Source: JAERML01 sp035687895 (GTDB lineage: Bacteria; Bacteroidota; Ignavibacteria; UBA10030; UBA6906). From it: DNA of 37,183 nt. How positions within the stretch are numbered: the first letter of the stretch is position 1; each line of letters starts with the position of its first letter. The DNA lies in the NCBI GenBank assembly GCA_035687895.1, contig DASRUE010000017.1:1-37183 (forward strand), written 5' to 3'. A program made the position numbers and the translations under genes. This document shows positions 23,416 to 31,333 of the stretch, one piece after another. Below the pieces are notes generated by a model. That model was not told the origin of the DNA. It made no database searches and worked only from the letters and a program-made list of their open reading frames with translations.

Positions 23416-24702
23416 TTGAACCGTACCGTCGCACGCCTTCTGTTTCCTCTCTTCTGTGTTCTCGCCTCTTCTGCATTTGCGCAGACCGTTCACGTCGTCA
23501 CTATTGACGGCACCATCAATCCGGCTAGCGCGGACTATCTGCACGAAGGGATCGCCAACGCTACCGACGCGGGAGCAGAGTGCCTGGTTGTTCGACTCAA
23601 CACACCGGGAGGGCTCCTGAAATCCACACGCGTCATGGTGTCCGATCTTCTCACCGCCAAAATCCCCGTAGTTGTCTACGTCTCCCCTTCCGGGGCACAG
23701 AGCGCCTCGGCCGGCGTTTTCATTACTCTGGCGGCAGATATCGCGGCTATGGCACCCGGCACGAACATCGGCGCTGCGCACCCGGTGGGTATGCAAGGCG
23801 GGGAAAAGGATTCGATCATGAACGAGAAAGCCACCAACGATGCTGCCGCATTCATTCGAACTATCAGCGAAAAGCGCCACAGGAATGTCCGGTGGGCCGA
23901 GGATGCTGTCCGCAAAAGCATCTCCATCACTGAGACAGAGGCCCTTCGGGACAGTGTGATTGATCTGGTCGCATCGTCGCTCAAGGAGCTTTTGAAGGAA
24001 GTAGATGGACGGGAAGTGACCGTTGACGGCAGGACGCTTTCACTCAGCACTGCCTCCGCAGATATCATTGAGCGTGAGATGGATTGGAGGCACCAAATCC
24101 TCAATGTCCTCAGTGATCCAAACATTGCTTATATTTTTTTTCTTCTCGGCATTTATGGCCTCATGTTTGAACTCTACAATCCCGGCACTATTCTCCCCGG
24201 CGTTGTCGGGGCCATTTCTTTGATCCTCGCCTTTTACTCGCTCCACACACTTCCGATCAATTATGCGGGACTTGCGTTGATCGTCGTCGGCATCATCCTG
24301 TTTATCCTGGAGATAAAAATCACAAGCTATGGTCTTCTCTCCCTGGGGGGTATTGTCGCCCTGTTCCTTGGCTCAATCATGCTGGTTGACTCCGATTCTT
24401 CCCTCGAGTTCATCTCAATTTCATGGGGGATTATCGTCCCGGCTGTGTTGCTAACTGCGCTGTTCTTTGCCGTGGCCATCGGCTTTGGCATCAAGGCACA
24501 ACGAAGGAAACCAACCACCGGTGTGGAAGGAATCGTCGGAGAGATCGGCGAGGCACTCTCCGACTTGAATCCGGAGGGTCGGGTGCGAGTCCACGGTGAG
24601 ATCTGGGCCGCAACAAGTGCTGAAGGAAAGATCAAGAAAGGGACGAAGGTCAAGATTCATCAGATCCACGACCTTCGCCTTACCGTCGTCAAGAACATCT
24701 AA
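23416..24702 (+). CDS. NfeD-family membrane protein with ClpP-class serine protease domain
   Basis: This long-form NfeD has 428 residues. It has a signal peptide (about 1-22), then a ClpP-like periplasmic protease domain. The likely catalytic dyad is Ser98 in SASAG and Lys138 in NEKAT, matching the Ser-Lys dyad known from archaeal homologues. Several membrane helices lie between about 235 and 360, and a C-terminal OB-fold NfeD domain (GIVGEIGEAL...GEIWAA) follows. The start is TTG at 23416 with GAGGAG seven bases upstream. It is paired with a slipin gene 21 bases downstream, the conserved partner that such proteases cleave in archaea; membrane quality control is the inferred role. Confidence 0.93.
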   Translation: MNRTVARLLFPLFCVLASSAFAQTVHVVTIDGTINPASADYLHEGIANATDAGAECLVVRLNTPGGLLKSTRVMVSDLLTAKIPVVVYVSPSGAQSASAGVFITLAADIAAMAPGTNIGAAHPVGMQGGEKDSIMNEKATNDAAAFIRTISEKRHRNVRWAEDAVRKSISITETEALRDSVIDLVASSLKELLKEVDGREVTVDGRTLSLSTASADIIEREMDWRHQILNVLSDPNIAYIFFLLGIYGLMFELYNPGTILPGVVGAISLILAFYSLHTLPINYAGLALIVVGIILFILEIKITSYGLLSLGGIVALFLGSIMLVDSDSSLEFISISWGIIVPAVLLTALFFAVAIGFGIKAQRRKPTTGVEGIVGEIGEALSDLNPEGRVRVHGEIWAATSAEGKIKKGTKVKIHQIHDLRLTVVKNI

Positions 24703-24723
24703 CCTAGCACCGAAAGGAAGCAC

Positions 24724-25488
24724 ATGGAAGCTATGAGCGCTGTGTTCGTCGTCGTCATCATCTTTGCCGTTATCATTCTCGCAAATGCGATCCGTATCCT
24801 GCGTGAGTATGAACGGGGGGTGGTGTTCCGACTCGGACGTTTGATCGCCGTAAAGGGACCGGGACTAATCCTTCTCATTCCGCTTGTGGACAAGCTTGTA
24901 AAGGTCAGCCTCCGGACAGTGGTGATGGATGTGCCACCGCAGGACGTCATCACCAAGGACAACGTCTCCATCAAGGTCAATGCTGTTCTCTACTTCCGCG
25001 TGGTACAGCCGGACAAGGCAATCGTCGATGTGGAGAACTATCTCTTTGCAACCTCTCAACTTTCCCAGACCACACTCCGCAGTATTCTCGGGCAATCGGA
25101 GCTGGATGAACTCCTGGCCCAGCGGGACAAGATTAACGCGGAACTGCAAAAGATCATCGACCACCAAACGGAGCCGTGGGGGATCAAGGTGTCAAATGTC
25201 GAGGTGAAGCACATCGACCTGCCGGTCGAAATGCAACGGGCGATGGCCCGTCAAGCCGAGGCAGAGAGGGAACGACGCGCAAAGATCATTCACGCGGAAG
25301 GCGAGTACCAGGCTTCCCAAAGACTCGCGGACGCTGCGAAGGTCATCGAGAACCATCCCATGGCACTCCAGCTCCGGTACCTGCAGACCCTCACGGAAGT
25401 CGCGTCTGAGAAGAACTCTACCACCATCTTTCCTATCCCGATCGACTTGATCGCGCCCTTCCTGGAGAACTACACCAAGAAGAAATAG
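24724..25488 (+). CDS. Slipin (SPFH/band 7, stomatin-like) protein
   Basis: The 254-residue protein has one N-terminal membrane segment (about 5-25) and an SPFH domain beginning with EYERGVVFRLGR. Typical slipin stretches follow: KGPGLILLIPLVDKL, VVMDVPPQDVITKDNV and ATSQLSQTTLRSILGQSELDELL. A coiled-coil rich in Ala, Glu and Arg (about 170-205) should drive ring-shaped oligomers on the membrane. GGAAG stands three bases before the ATG. It follows nfeD in the plus-strand operon, the usual NfeD-slipin pair, and is the probable partner or substrate of that protease. Confidence 0.94.
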   Translation: MEAMSAVFVVVIIFAVIILANAIRILREYERGVVFRLGRLIAVKGPGLILLIPLVDKLVKVSLRTVVMDVPPQDVITKDNVSIKVNAVLYFRVVQPDKAIVDVENYLFATSQLSQTTLRSILGQSELDELLAQRDKINAELQKIIDHQTEPWGIKVSNVEVKHIDLPVEMQRAMARQAEAERERRAKIIHAEGEYQASQRLADAAKVIENHPMALQLRYLQTLTEVASEKNSTTIFPIPIDLIAPFLENYTKKK

Positions 25489-25496
25489 CGGGAGCA

Positions 25497-27857
25497 ATGA
25501 ATCCCTTACTCTACGGTCACAACAACGACCAGCGCATCGTCGCCGTTCACCCACAGGATGACAGCACGATGCGCCTCTATTTTCGGGAACGCGGCGGGGT
25601 GCGGTTCGTGGATGATAGGTTCTTCCCGTTTTTCTTCCTTGCCGAGAAACAGTTCATTGATGCATTCTCCAGAAAGCACTGGATCAAGAAACTGGATGGC
25701 AATGGCTTCTACCAGTATCTCTGCGCATTCGAGGAGTGGACGACACTTTGGGAGGCAGTGCGTTATATTCTTGAGCAATATAACCGCACCGCGATTACGA
25801 AAGCTGAAAGCTACACCAACCTTGACATTCTGTATCTTTTTTCCGACCCCGTCACGCAATATCTCCTACAGTCCGGCCGGACGTTGTTCAAAGGGATGAC
25901 GTTCGATGAAGTCCACCGACTCCAACTGGATATTGAGACATATACTTCTCCCCGATTCCGCTTTAGCAATGCAAGCAGGGCCGGTGACAGGATCATCCTG
26001 ATTGCACTTTCCGACAACCTGGGATGGGAACACGTCATCAATGGCAAGAAGATGAACGAGCGCGAGATGTTGCTTGAACTCCGCCGGATTATCCTCGAGA
26101 AGAACCCTGACGTCATTGAAGGACACAACATCTACAACTTCGACATTCCCTATATCCTCAAGCGATGCGAACTTCACAGCGTAGCCCTAACCGTAGGGAG
26201 AGACGGTTCCGCACCACGGACGTATGACACCCGCACATCCTTTGCCGAGCGCTCTTTTGAGTATACCCTCACAGAGATCGCCGGACGCCATGTGGTCGAC
26301 ACCTATTTGCTGGTGCAGAATTATGACACCGGCAAACGCGATATGGAAAGCTACGGCCTGAAATACGCCGCCCGCTACTTCGGCATCGCTGCACCCGAAC
26401 GGACCTACATTGCAGGCGACAAGATTTCGTGGCACTGGGACCACGACGCTGAGCCGCTGATGCGGTATGCACTCGACGACGTGACTGAAACCCGCAGACT
26501 CAGTGAACAGCTCTCCGGTTCATCGTTCTATCTCACGCAGCTTGTTCCTTTCGGGTACGCACAAGTAGTTCGGAGTGGATCGGCGATCAAGATCGAGAGT
26601 CTGATGGTACGCGAGTACCTTCGAGAGAGGCATTCCCTTCCCAAACCTTCCGAGGGAGTGCAGACGACTGGGGGGTACACCGATGTGTTCGTCATTGGCA
26701 TCGTGGGACCGGTTCTGCACGTCGATGTGGAGTCTCTGTATCCATCTATCATGATAAGTCGCGCAATTGCTCCTGCCTCAGATGTCAAGGGCATATTTCA
26801 GGAGCTGCTGCGAAACCTCACAGCGATGCGTCTGGATACCAAACGAAAGATGAAGGGAGAAACCGACGCCCGTGAGAAATCCCGTCTGGACGCCATGCAA
26901 TCGTCTCTCAAGATTGTGATCAACTCGTTTTATGGTTACCTGGGATATGGTCGCGCGATTTTCAACGACTATGCTCAGGCCGATGTTGTGACCAAGACAG
27001 GTCAGGAGTTGTTGCGACAAATGATGGCGCATATACAGCAACGAGGGGGGAAGGTTATTGAGGTAGACACGGATGGCGTTTTCTTCGTCCCACCGGAAGG
27101 GATTGAGGAAGAGCGTGACCAACAGAATTTCGTTGAGGAACTCTCCCGTCAGATGCCGCAAGGCATCACCGTGGCCCTGGATGGCCGGTACCAGAAGATG
27201 CTCAGCTATAAGAAGAAAAATTACGCGCTCTTGGGTTACGACAACAGGATCAAGACCAAAGGATCCTCCCTTACATCCCGCAGCATGGAGCGCTTCGGGC
27301 GGCACTACATTTTGCAGTGCATTGAGTGTTTGTTGAACAATAACATAGAGGGACTTCACACACTTTACACGGAACTCCATCGTACCATCGAAGAGCATAA
27401 ACTGGATGTGAAGGACTTCGCACGCATCGAGGCGCTCAAAGACCCCCTTGAACGGTACACCTTGGATGTGGAATCGGGCAAGAGGAACAAGAGTGCAGCG
27501 TATGAAGTGGCAATTGCGACCGGAAAGACCTATCGGCCCGGGGATCGGGTGGCCTATTACATTACCGGCAATGACCCGAGTCCGAGGTCGTTCGAGAACT
27601 GCAAACCGGCGGAAGATTGGGACCCGAACTTTCCCGATGAAAATGTGCCCTTCTACCTCCGGCGACTTGATGAGTTTTCAGAGAAGTTCAAGCCCCTGTT
27701 CCTCCCCCAGGACTTCCGCTCCGTTTTTTCAGCAGACGACCTTTTCCCGTTCAGCCCAACAGGAATCACGCTTCTGACCCTTGATCTCCCAGCGGACAGC
27801 AGCGTCGTTGGAACAGACGACGAACCCGTGCGCCCCGGCATTTGGCTCGAGGAATAA
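25497..27857 (+). CDS. Family B DNA polymerase with 3'-5' exonuclease
   Basis: The 786-residue protein has all catalytic motifs of replicative-type B polymerases. Exo I is DIET (Asp145, Glu147), Exo II is NIYNFD (Asp216) and Exo III is YALDD (324-328). Polymerase motif A is DVESLYPSI from Asp410, motif B is KIVINSFYG from Lys472, and motif C is DTD (Asp524 and Asp526); YKKKNYALL is the KKxY-type element. Proofreading and synthesis should both work. In bacteria such enzymes usually act in repair or restart, like DNA polymerase II, with PolC/DnaE doing replication; that role is inferred. It starts eight bases after the slipin stop with GGGAG upstream, so it may share that transcript. Confidence 0.95.
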   Translation: MNPLLYGHNNDQRIVAVHPQDDSTMRLYFRERGGVRFVDDRFFPFFFLAEKQFIDAFSRKHWIKKLDGNGFYQYLCAFEEWTTLWEAVRYILEQYNRTAITKAESYTNLDILYLFSDPVTQYLLQSGRTLFKGMTFDEVHRLQLDIETYTSPRFRFSNASRAGDRIILIALSDNLGWEHVINGKKMNEREMLLELRRIILEKNPDVIEGHNIYNFDIPYILKRCELHSVALTVGRDGSAPRTYDTRTSFAERSFEYTLTEIAGRHVVDTYLLVQNYDTGKRDMESYGLKYAARYFGIAAPERTYIAGDKISWHWDHDAEPLMRYALDDVTETRRLSEQLSGSSFYLTQLVPFGYAQVVRSGSAIKIESLMVREYLRERHSLPKPSEGVQTTGGYTDVFVIGIVGPVLHVDVESLYPSIMISRAIAPASDVKGIFQELLRNLTAMRLDTKRKMKGETDAREKSRLDAMQSSLKIVINSFYGYLGYGRAIFNDYAQADVVTKTGQELLRQMMAHIQQRGGKVIEVDTDGVFFVPPEGIEEERDQQNFVEELSRQMPQGITVALDGRYQKMLSYKKKNYALLGYDNRIKTKGSSLTSRSMERFGRHYILQCIECLLNNNIEGLHTLYTELHRTIEEHKLDVKDFARIEALKDPLERYTLDVESGKRNKSAAYEVAIATGKTYRPGDRVAYYITGNDPSPRSFENCKPAEDWDPNFPDENVPFYLRRLDEFSEKFKPLFLPQDFRSVFSADDLFPFSPTGITLLTLDLPADSSVVGTDDEPVRPGIWLEE

Positions 27858-27863
27858 CTTTGC

Positions 27864-27892
27864 TTGCGTTTCTCAAAACCGTTTGTTAACAT
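27864..27892 (+). promoter_or_regulatory. Candidate promoter of the cold-shock gene
   Basis: TTGCGT (27864-27869) and TAACAT (27887-27892) are 17 bases apart. Transcription from here would give a 5' leader of about 135 bases, in keeping with the long, structured leaders of many cold-shock mRNAs. Confidence 0.35.
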
Positions 27893-28034
27893 TCCCACAC
27901 AATTTACGGAACACCGTCTGTTTCAAGAGCGAGGCTGCTCGAGTTACAGAGTGCTGCGCGTGGACTCCGATGACCGGATGAGCTGGAAGGAAGGTGTCAC
28001 ATTCACTTCATTATCGAAGAAAGGGTGCACGCGT

Positions 28035-28235
28035 ATGGAAAAAGGTACCGTGAAGTGGTTCAACAACGCGAAAGGGTACGGCTTCATCACGCGAGAGAGC
28101 GGCGAAGATCTCTTTGTACATTTCAAGTCGATCGCCGGCGATGGGTACAAGAGTCTCAAGGAGGGAGACGCGGTGCAGTTCGACGTAGAGCAGGGTGCGA
28201 AAGGACTACAGGCCGTCAACGTTGCAAAGGTGTAG
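28035..28235 (+). CDS. Cold-shock domain protein (CspA family)
   Basis: The 66-residue protein from the ATG at 28035 is a complete cold-shock fold with KGTVKWFN at the start, RNP1 KGYGFI (13-18) and RNP2 LFVHF (26-30). It binds single-stranded RNA or DNA and melts RNA structure. The frame is open further upstream (from 27864), but that extension has no family similarity. The 177-base gap after the polymerase gene holds a candidate promoter, so the gene is probably transcribed on its own with a long leader. A hairpin follows at 28269-28298. Confidence 0.96.
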   Translation: MEKGTVKWFNNAKGYGFITRESGEDLFVHFKSIAGDGYKSLKEGDAVQFDVEQGAKGLQAVNVAKV

Positions 28236-28268
28236 CCGCCTATTGTCTTCAGCCATAACCAAGAATGC

Positions 28269-28298
28269 GAACATCCATTCCGCGAGGAAGGGATGTTC
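28269..28298 (+). terminator. Hairpin, probable terminator after the cold-shock gene
   Basis: GAACATCC pairs with GGATGTTC, and an inner TTCC/GGAA stem closes on a GCGA tetraloop with one A-G mismatch between the stems. A weak T-rich tail (TGCTTTC) follows on the plus strand. The gene on the other side converges, so it may serve both. Confidence 0.5.
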
Positions 28299-28323
28299 TG
28301 CTTTCAAGAAGCATTGTATCGAA

Positions 28324-28728
28324 TCAGTTCCTGTGTCCCTCCACCCATTTCGTGATATACTCGATAATGGATGTCGTCGAGGCGCCCGGCGTAAAGATGG
28401 CTCCTATGCCAAGCTTGTCCAACTCCAAGATGTCCTTGTCGGGAATTATGCCCCCCCCGAACAAGAGAACATCATCCAGCCCTTTCTGCTTCAACAGATT
28501 CAGGATTTTTGGAAACACCGTCATGTGTGCGCCACTCAGGATGCTCACGCCAATTGCGTCGACGTCCTCCTGAAGAGCAGCCTCCACAATCATCTCAGGC
28601 GTCTTCCGAAGCCCCGTGTAGATCACTTCCATTCCCGCGTCGCGCAGGGCCGCGGCTACGACCTTTGCGCCCCGGTCGTGTCCATCGAGGCCGACCTTTG
28701 CAACAAGCACTCGAATTTTTCTTGACAT
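28324..28728 (-). CDS. Stand-alone cobalamin-binding protein (methylmalonyl-CoA mutase C-terminal type)
   Basis: The 134-residue protein is a lone B12-binding domain. The ligand motif DGHDRG (Asp15, His17, Gly20) supplies the lower axial histidine. SILSGAH (62-68) and LLFGGGIIP (88-96) complete the cofactor site. It equals the small or C-terminal part of methylmalonyl-CoA mutase and related acyl-CoA mutases, so a separate catalytic subunit is expected elsewhere in the genome. It begins five bases after the maf stop, with AAAGG upstream, and is likely co-transcribed with maf. Confidence 0.93.
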   Translation of the reverse strand: MSRKIRVLVAKVGLDGHDRGAKVVAAALRDAGMEVIYTGLRKTPEMIVEAALQEDVDAIGVSILSGAHMTVFPKILNLLKQKGLDDVLLFGGGIIPDKDILELDKLGIGAIFTPGASTTSIIEYITKWVEGHRN

Positions 28729-28733
28729 GGCGC

Positions 28734-29333
28734 TCAGCCTTTATCAGAACTCAATTGCGATTGAAACTCTGCAAGTCGCGTGTAGAACTTCGACAGAGGA
28801 AAACCTACAACGTTATAGAAACATCCTTCTATCCGTGACACGAACACCGCGCCGTAATCGTCCTGGATTCCATATGCGCCGGCTTTGTCCATGGGAGAGC
28901 CGGTTGCCACATAGTCTTCAATCTCACTGCGTGGCAGGTTTCGGAATGTCACGATGGTTGATTCAACGTCCACCACGTAACGGTCCGAAGGACGATCAAG
29001 GAGTGCAAACCCGGTATGCACGACGTGTGTCCGCCCGCTGAGCAGTTCCAGCATTCGTATAGCATCTTCGGGGTCGGTTGGTTTTGCCAACACCTGGTCC
29101 GCGAGAACAACCGTGGTGTCGGCGCCAACAACGAGAGCATTTTCAAGCCCTCGCCCCACCTCCAGTGCCTTTTCCAGTGCGAGGCGTTTCGTGTTCTCTA
29201 CCGCGGTCATCAAAGGATCAAACTCTTCAGAAATGCGGCTGGGAATCACATCGGGATGTAAACCGACTTGCTTGAGGAGCGCAATCCTGCGTGGCGACTG
29301 CGAGGCGAGAACAATCGGCTTAAAGAACTGCAC
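28734..29333 (-). CDS. maf: Maf-family nucleoside triphosphate pyrophosphatase
   Basis: The 199-residue protein has the Maf signature LASQSPRR (residues 9-16), the catalytic Asp72 in GADTTVV, and the C-terminal KAGAYGIQ and IEGCFYNVVGFP. Members hydrolyse dTTP, UTP or modified nucleotides and are proposed to clean the nucleotide pool. The start is GTG at 29333, and no clear ribosome-binding site is seen. A terminator for the upstream gene lies only about 14 bases before it, so maf needs its own promoter or read-through. The B12-binding gene follows directly. Confidence 0.95.
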   Translation of the reverse strand: MQFFKPIVLASQSPRRIALLKQVGLHPDVIPSRISEEFDPLMTAVENTKRLALEKALEVGRGLENALVVGADTTVVLADQVLAKPTDPEDAIRMLELLSGRTHVVHTGFALLDRPSDRYVVDVESTIVTFRNLPRSEIEDYVATGSPMDKAGAYGIQDDYGAVFVSRIEGCFYNVVGFPLSKFYTRLAEFQSQLSSDKG

Positions 29334-29346
29334 ACGAGACCGACAA

Positions 29347-29375
29347 CAAAAAAGGCGACACTACAGTATCGCCTT
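29347..29375 (-). terminator. Intrinsic terminator of the small secreted-protein gene
   Basis: On the minus strand AAGGCGA and TCGCCTT form a 7-bp stem with an inner ACT/AGT pair, followed by a run of T residues (29353-29348). Confidence 0.8.
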
Positions 29376-29410
29376 GGAATGCAGATAAACTCAGCATCAT
29401 CAAACCGGCC

Positions 29411-29821
29411 TCAGCGGAACATTGCTTTAATGCTGCCCCACGTCTTCCGGACATTATTCACAGTATGGCTCACGCTGATGGGACCAAAGTACAACGACGA
29501 CCCGTCAGCAAAAACTACCTTAATGCGGTACTGGTACAGTGTCTCTGTCGTTAGTCTGAATGCTGCGTCGTCAACGTAGTCATACGAAGAATTATCTCCT
29601 CTTGGAGCAATCTGAACCAACAGGAAGAACTGTCCGTTCACTCCTGCTTTCCGTTCAAGCTCGTAGCGGACAACACCGGCTTCCTGTTCGCTGAGCCAAC
29701 GAATGACGATATTCTCGCTATTGCTGCTCGCGGAGAATGTCCCCTCCTTGACGACTCCACCAAGCACAACGGTGGAAATGAGAAGGGTCAGAAGAAAGAT
29801 TGATAAGATTCGAGTGGGCAT
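29411..29821 (-). CDS. Small secreted protein with a single beta-sandwich (fibronectin-like) domain
   Basis: From the ATG at 29821 the protein has 136 residues and starts with a signal peptide (MPTRILSIFLLTLLISTVVLGG). The rest looks like one fibronectin type III-like sandwich: IVIRWLSEQEAGVVRYELERK and YQYRIKVVFADG carry the usual Trp and Tyr core. Such single domains sit in many FCB exoproteins just before a sorting domain, but here no T9SS tail is present. A strong promoter at 29850-29878 supports this start over the longer open frame (to 29878), and a terminator lies just downstream. Function is unknown. Confidence 0.8.
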   Translation of the reverse strand: MPTRILSIFLLTLLISTVVLGGVVKEGTFSASSNSENIVIRWLSEQEAGVVRYELERKAGVNGQFFLLVQIAPRGDNSSYDYVDDAAFRLTTETLYQYRIKVVFADGSSLYFGPISVSHTVNNVRKTWGSIKAMFR

Positions 29822-29849
29822 TGGAATAGAACTGGAGATATGCTGTAAG

Positions 29850-29878
29850 AATATAAAGCGCGACCCCCATAAAGTCAA
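29850..29878 (-). promoter_or_regulatory. Sigma70-like promoter of the small secreted-protein gene
   Basis: TTGACT (29878-29873) and TATATT (29855-29850) are 17 bases apart, the same hexamers and spacing as at the trp operon. The predicted start near 29843 leaves about 20 bases before the ATG at 29821. Confidence 0.65.
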
Positions 29879-30010
29879 GCTCTTTTTGGGATTTTTCCCA
29901 TTCCGACCACCCTTGCTAACAATGAGTCAACATGCTTAGCCTTACCGGGTTTCACAAACAGGCGGATAATCTCCAATGTTTTCAATGGTGTTTGGCGATT
30001 CCCTCCCACG

Positions 30011-30295
30011 TTAGCAGCACTCTTCAGATGAGACTCTAATTGTCTCAGCCAGCACCGGCTGCAAGAATCCTGACAGCAATGAGTTCGCGTTCAAGCAATG
30101 TGGTCCGGGCCTCGCCAGGACTTTCCTGTATCCATCTTCAATGATCCACCGGGCCAGCTCTGAGTGAAGGCCCTGCATATTCTTCATCAGCTTTTCGAAG
30201 TTCTCGCCATACGTGACGCATACCTTCACCCCCTTTCGTAGTACATTCGTGTGCTTCGGTCTGGACGTGTCTTCTGTGCTTTCCCTATACGACAC
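30011..30295 (-). CDS. Doubtful small protein of unknown function
   Basis: A 94-codon frame with a GTG start covers part of the 680-base gap between 29879 and 30562. It contains a plausible helical core (TYGENFEKLMKNMQGLHSELARWIIEDGYRKVL), but there is no recognised domain and the ends look unstructured. The rest of the gap shows nothing else I can support. It may be a real small protein, a decayed gene or chance. Confidence 0.3.
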   Translation of the reverse strand: MSYRESTEDTSRPKHTNVLRKGVKVCVTYGENFEKLMKNMQGLHSELARWIIEDGYRKVLARPGPHCLNANSLLSGFLQPVLAETIRVSSEECC

Positions 30296-30524
30296 TGGCG
30301 CAAGAGAATCAAAGCCTCAATGGCCGCAGGGAACCCAATAAAGAGATGAATTTCGAGAATTGTCTCTATGATTTTGAGGAAAGCAAGCCGCTCGAACCGA
30401 GATCTTTAGTGTAAGATCTCGATACCCTCTTGAGGTCGCCAGCGGAAGCGTGGATCGCAAGAAGAATCAGGACACGCGGAATGCCGTGAGCGGCCATAGA
30501 TATGGGCTACATGTTGCGCAAAAG

Positions 30525-30557
30525 ACAGAAAAGCCTCGATGGAAACAATCGAGGCTT
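30525..30557 (-). terminator. Intrinsic terminator after tRNA-Leu
   Basis: AAGCCTCGAT and ATCGAGGCTT form a perfect 10-bp stem with a seven-base loop, followed on the minus strand by TTCTGTCTTTT. It closes the tRNA-Lys/tRNA-Leu unit. Confidence 0.82.
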
Positions 30558-30562
30558 GCGAG

Positions 30563-30645
30563 TGCGGAAGGCGGGACTTGAACCCGCATGCCTTGTGGGC
30601 GCCACCCCCTCAAGATGGTGCGTCTGCCAATTTCGCCACTTCCGC
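30563..30645 (-). tRNA. tRNA-Leu (anticodon GAG)
   Basis: On the minus strand GCGGAAG pairs with CTTCCGC. The anticodon stem CCATC/GGTGG (one G-T pair) encloses TTGAGGG, giving anticodon GAG. The long variable arm and T-loop TTCAAGT are typical of tRNA-Leu. Discriminator base is A and CCA is not encoded. Length is 83 bases. Confidence 0.95.
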
Positions 30646-30712
30646 GCATATCGCAATTCCATACTAAATTGTCACTTGCTTGGTGACCGCAAGTAAGTAA
30701 GGGAATCAATCG

Positions 30713-30784
30713 TGAGCGTGGGTGGGCTCGAACCACCGACCCTCTGCTTAAAAGGCAGATGCTCTACCCCTGAGCTACACGCCC
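30713..30784 (-). tRNA. tRNA-Lys (anticodon TTT)
   Basis: On the minus strand GGGCGTG pairs with CACGCTC (one G-T pair). The anticodon stem TCTGC/GCAGA encloses CTTTTAA, giving anticodon TTT. D-arm GCTC/GAGC and T-loop TTCGAGC are complete. CCA is not encoded. It lies 28 bases after the DUF3098-like gene and may be co-transcribed with it. Confidence 0.96.
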
Positions 30785-30812
30785 GTGCAATGGTTTGGTC
30801 CGGATTCCGGCG

Positions 30813-31100
30813 TCACTCCGGCCCGGATGTCTGGCCAACCGACGGCTCGTTCAACCTAATATAAGACTTTTTGTACAAAATTCCCAGGGGAATAATCACG
30901 CAGTAACCGAGCACGAGCAAGATCGGTGCAAGGACAACGGGGAGGAATCCTTCCACCGGTTGCTTGTACATCGCGAGGTATCCTGCGATGATTACGACAA
31001 GTCCGATCCCCATGATGACAAAATTCGTCTTCGTGAGTGGGATGTGTTCATCGCGAAATGTCTTGCGCTTTGTTTCTCGTCGCCGGATTGGCTTTGCCAT
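30813..31100 (-). CDS. DUF3098-like small membrane protein
   Basis: The 95-residue protein has a basic N-terminus (KPIRRRETKRK) and two hydrophobic segments, about 28-45 and 53-75 (NFVIMGIGLVVIIAGYLAM; FLPVVLAPILLVLGYCVII). The PLTKTNFVIMGIG start of the first helix fits DUF3098, a family known mainly from Bacteroidota, where it often lies near cell-division or uppP genes. Its function is unknown. AGGAG lies five bases before the ATG. The stop is followed closely by tRNA-Lys. Confidence 0.8.
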   Translation of the reverse strand: MAKPIRRRETKRKTFRDEHIPLTKTNFVIMGIGLVVIIAGYLAMYKQPVEGFLPVVLAPILLVLGYCVIIPLGILYKKSYIRLNEPSVGQTSGPE

Positions 31101-31164
31101 TCGTTCTCCTACCGTTGTTCATCTATATACAACGAGCCGCCGAAATCAACGAGGGCTCATGGTG

Positions 31165-31200
31165 AAAACAAAAGCCCAGCGTTGGGGGGAACGCCGGGCT
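31165..31200 (-). terminator. Intrinsic terminator after the lolD-type gene
   Basis: On the minus strand AGCCC-G-GCGTT and AACGC-T-GGGCT form a stem with one mismatch around a C6 loop, followed by TTTGTTTT. It closes the long minus-strand operon that includes prfB and the exporter genes. Confidence 0.78.
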
Positions 31201-31333
31201 GGACCCTTTGCTTACAACAGTCAGGGGAGAAACTGTCGTAAAGGTCTGTTGTAAATTTACACAAATCCCAGCCATTGTCAAGTAAAATCTTAGTGGAGTC
31301 AGTTGCAGGATAGTATGAGCAGCCTGCCGTCAA

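Noticed and set aside
23245..23880. Minus-strand frame across tRNA-Ser(GGA) and nfeD
   Set aside because: It contains tRNA-derived peptide (RRGWDSNPRYR) and the antisense of nfeD, so it is not a gene.
26778..27398. Minus-strand open frame of 206 codons
   Set aside because: Antisense to the DNA polymerase motif B and C region, which is unmistakable on the plus strand.
30674..30694. ACTTGC/GCAAGT hairpin between tRNA-Lys and tRNA-Leu as a terminator
   Set aside because: It lacks a T-run on the transcribed strand; it could be a processing signal, but nothing more can be said.
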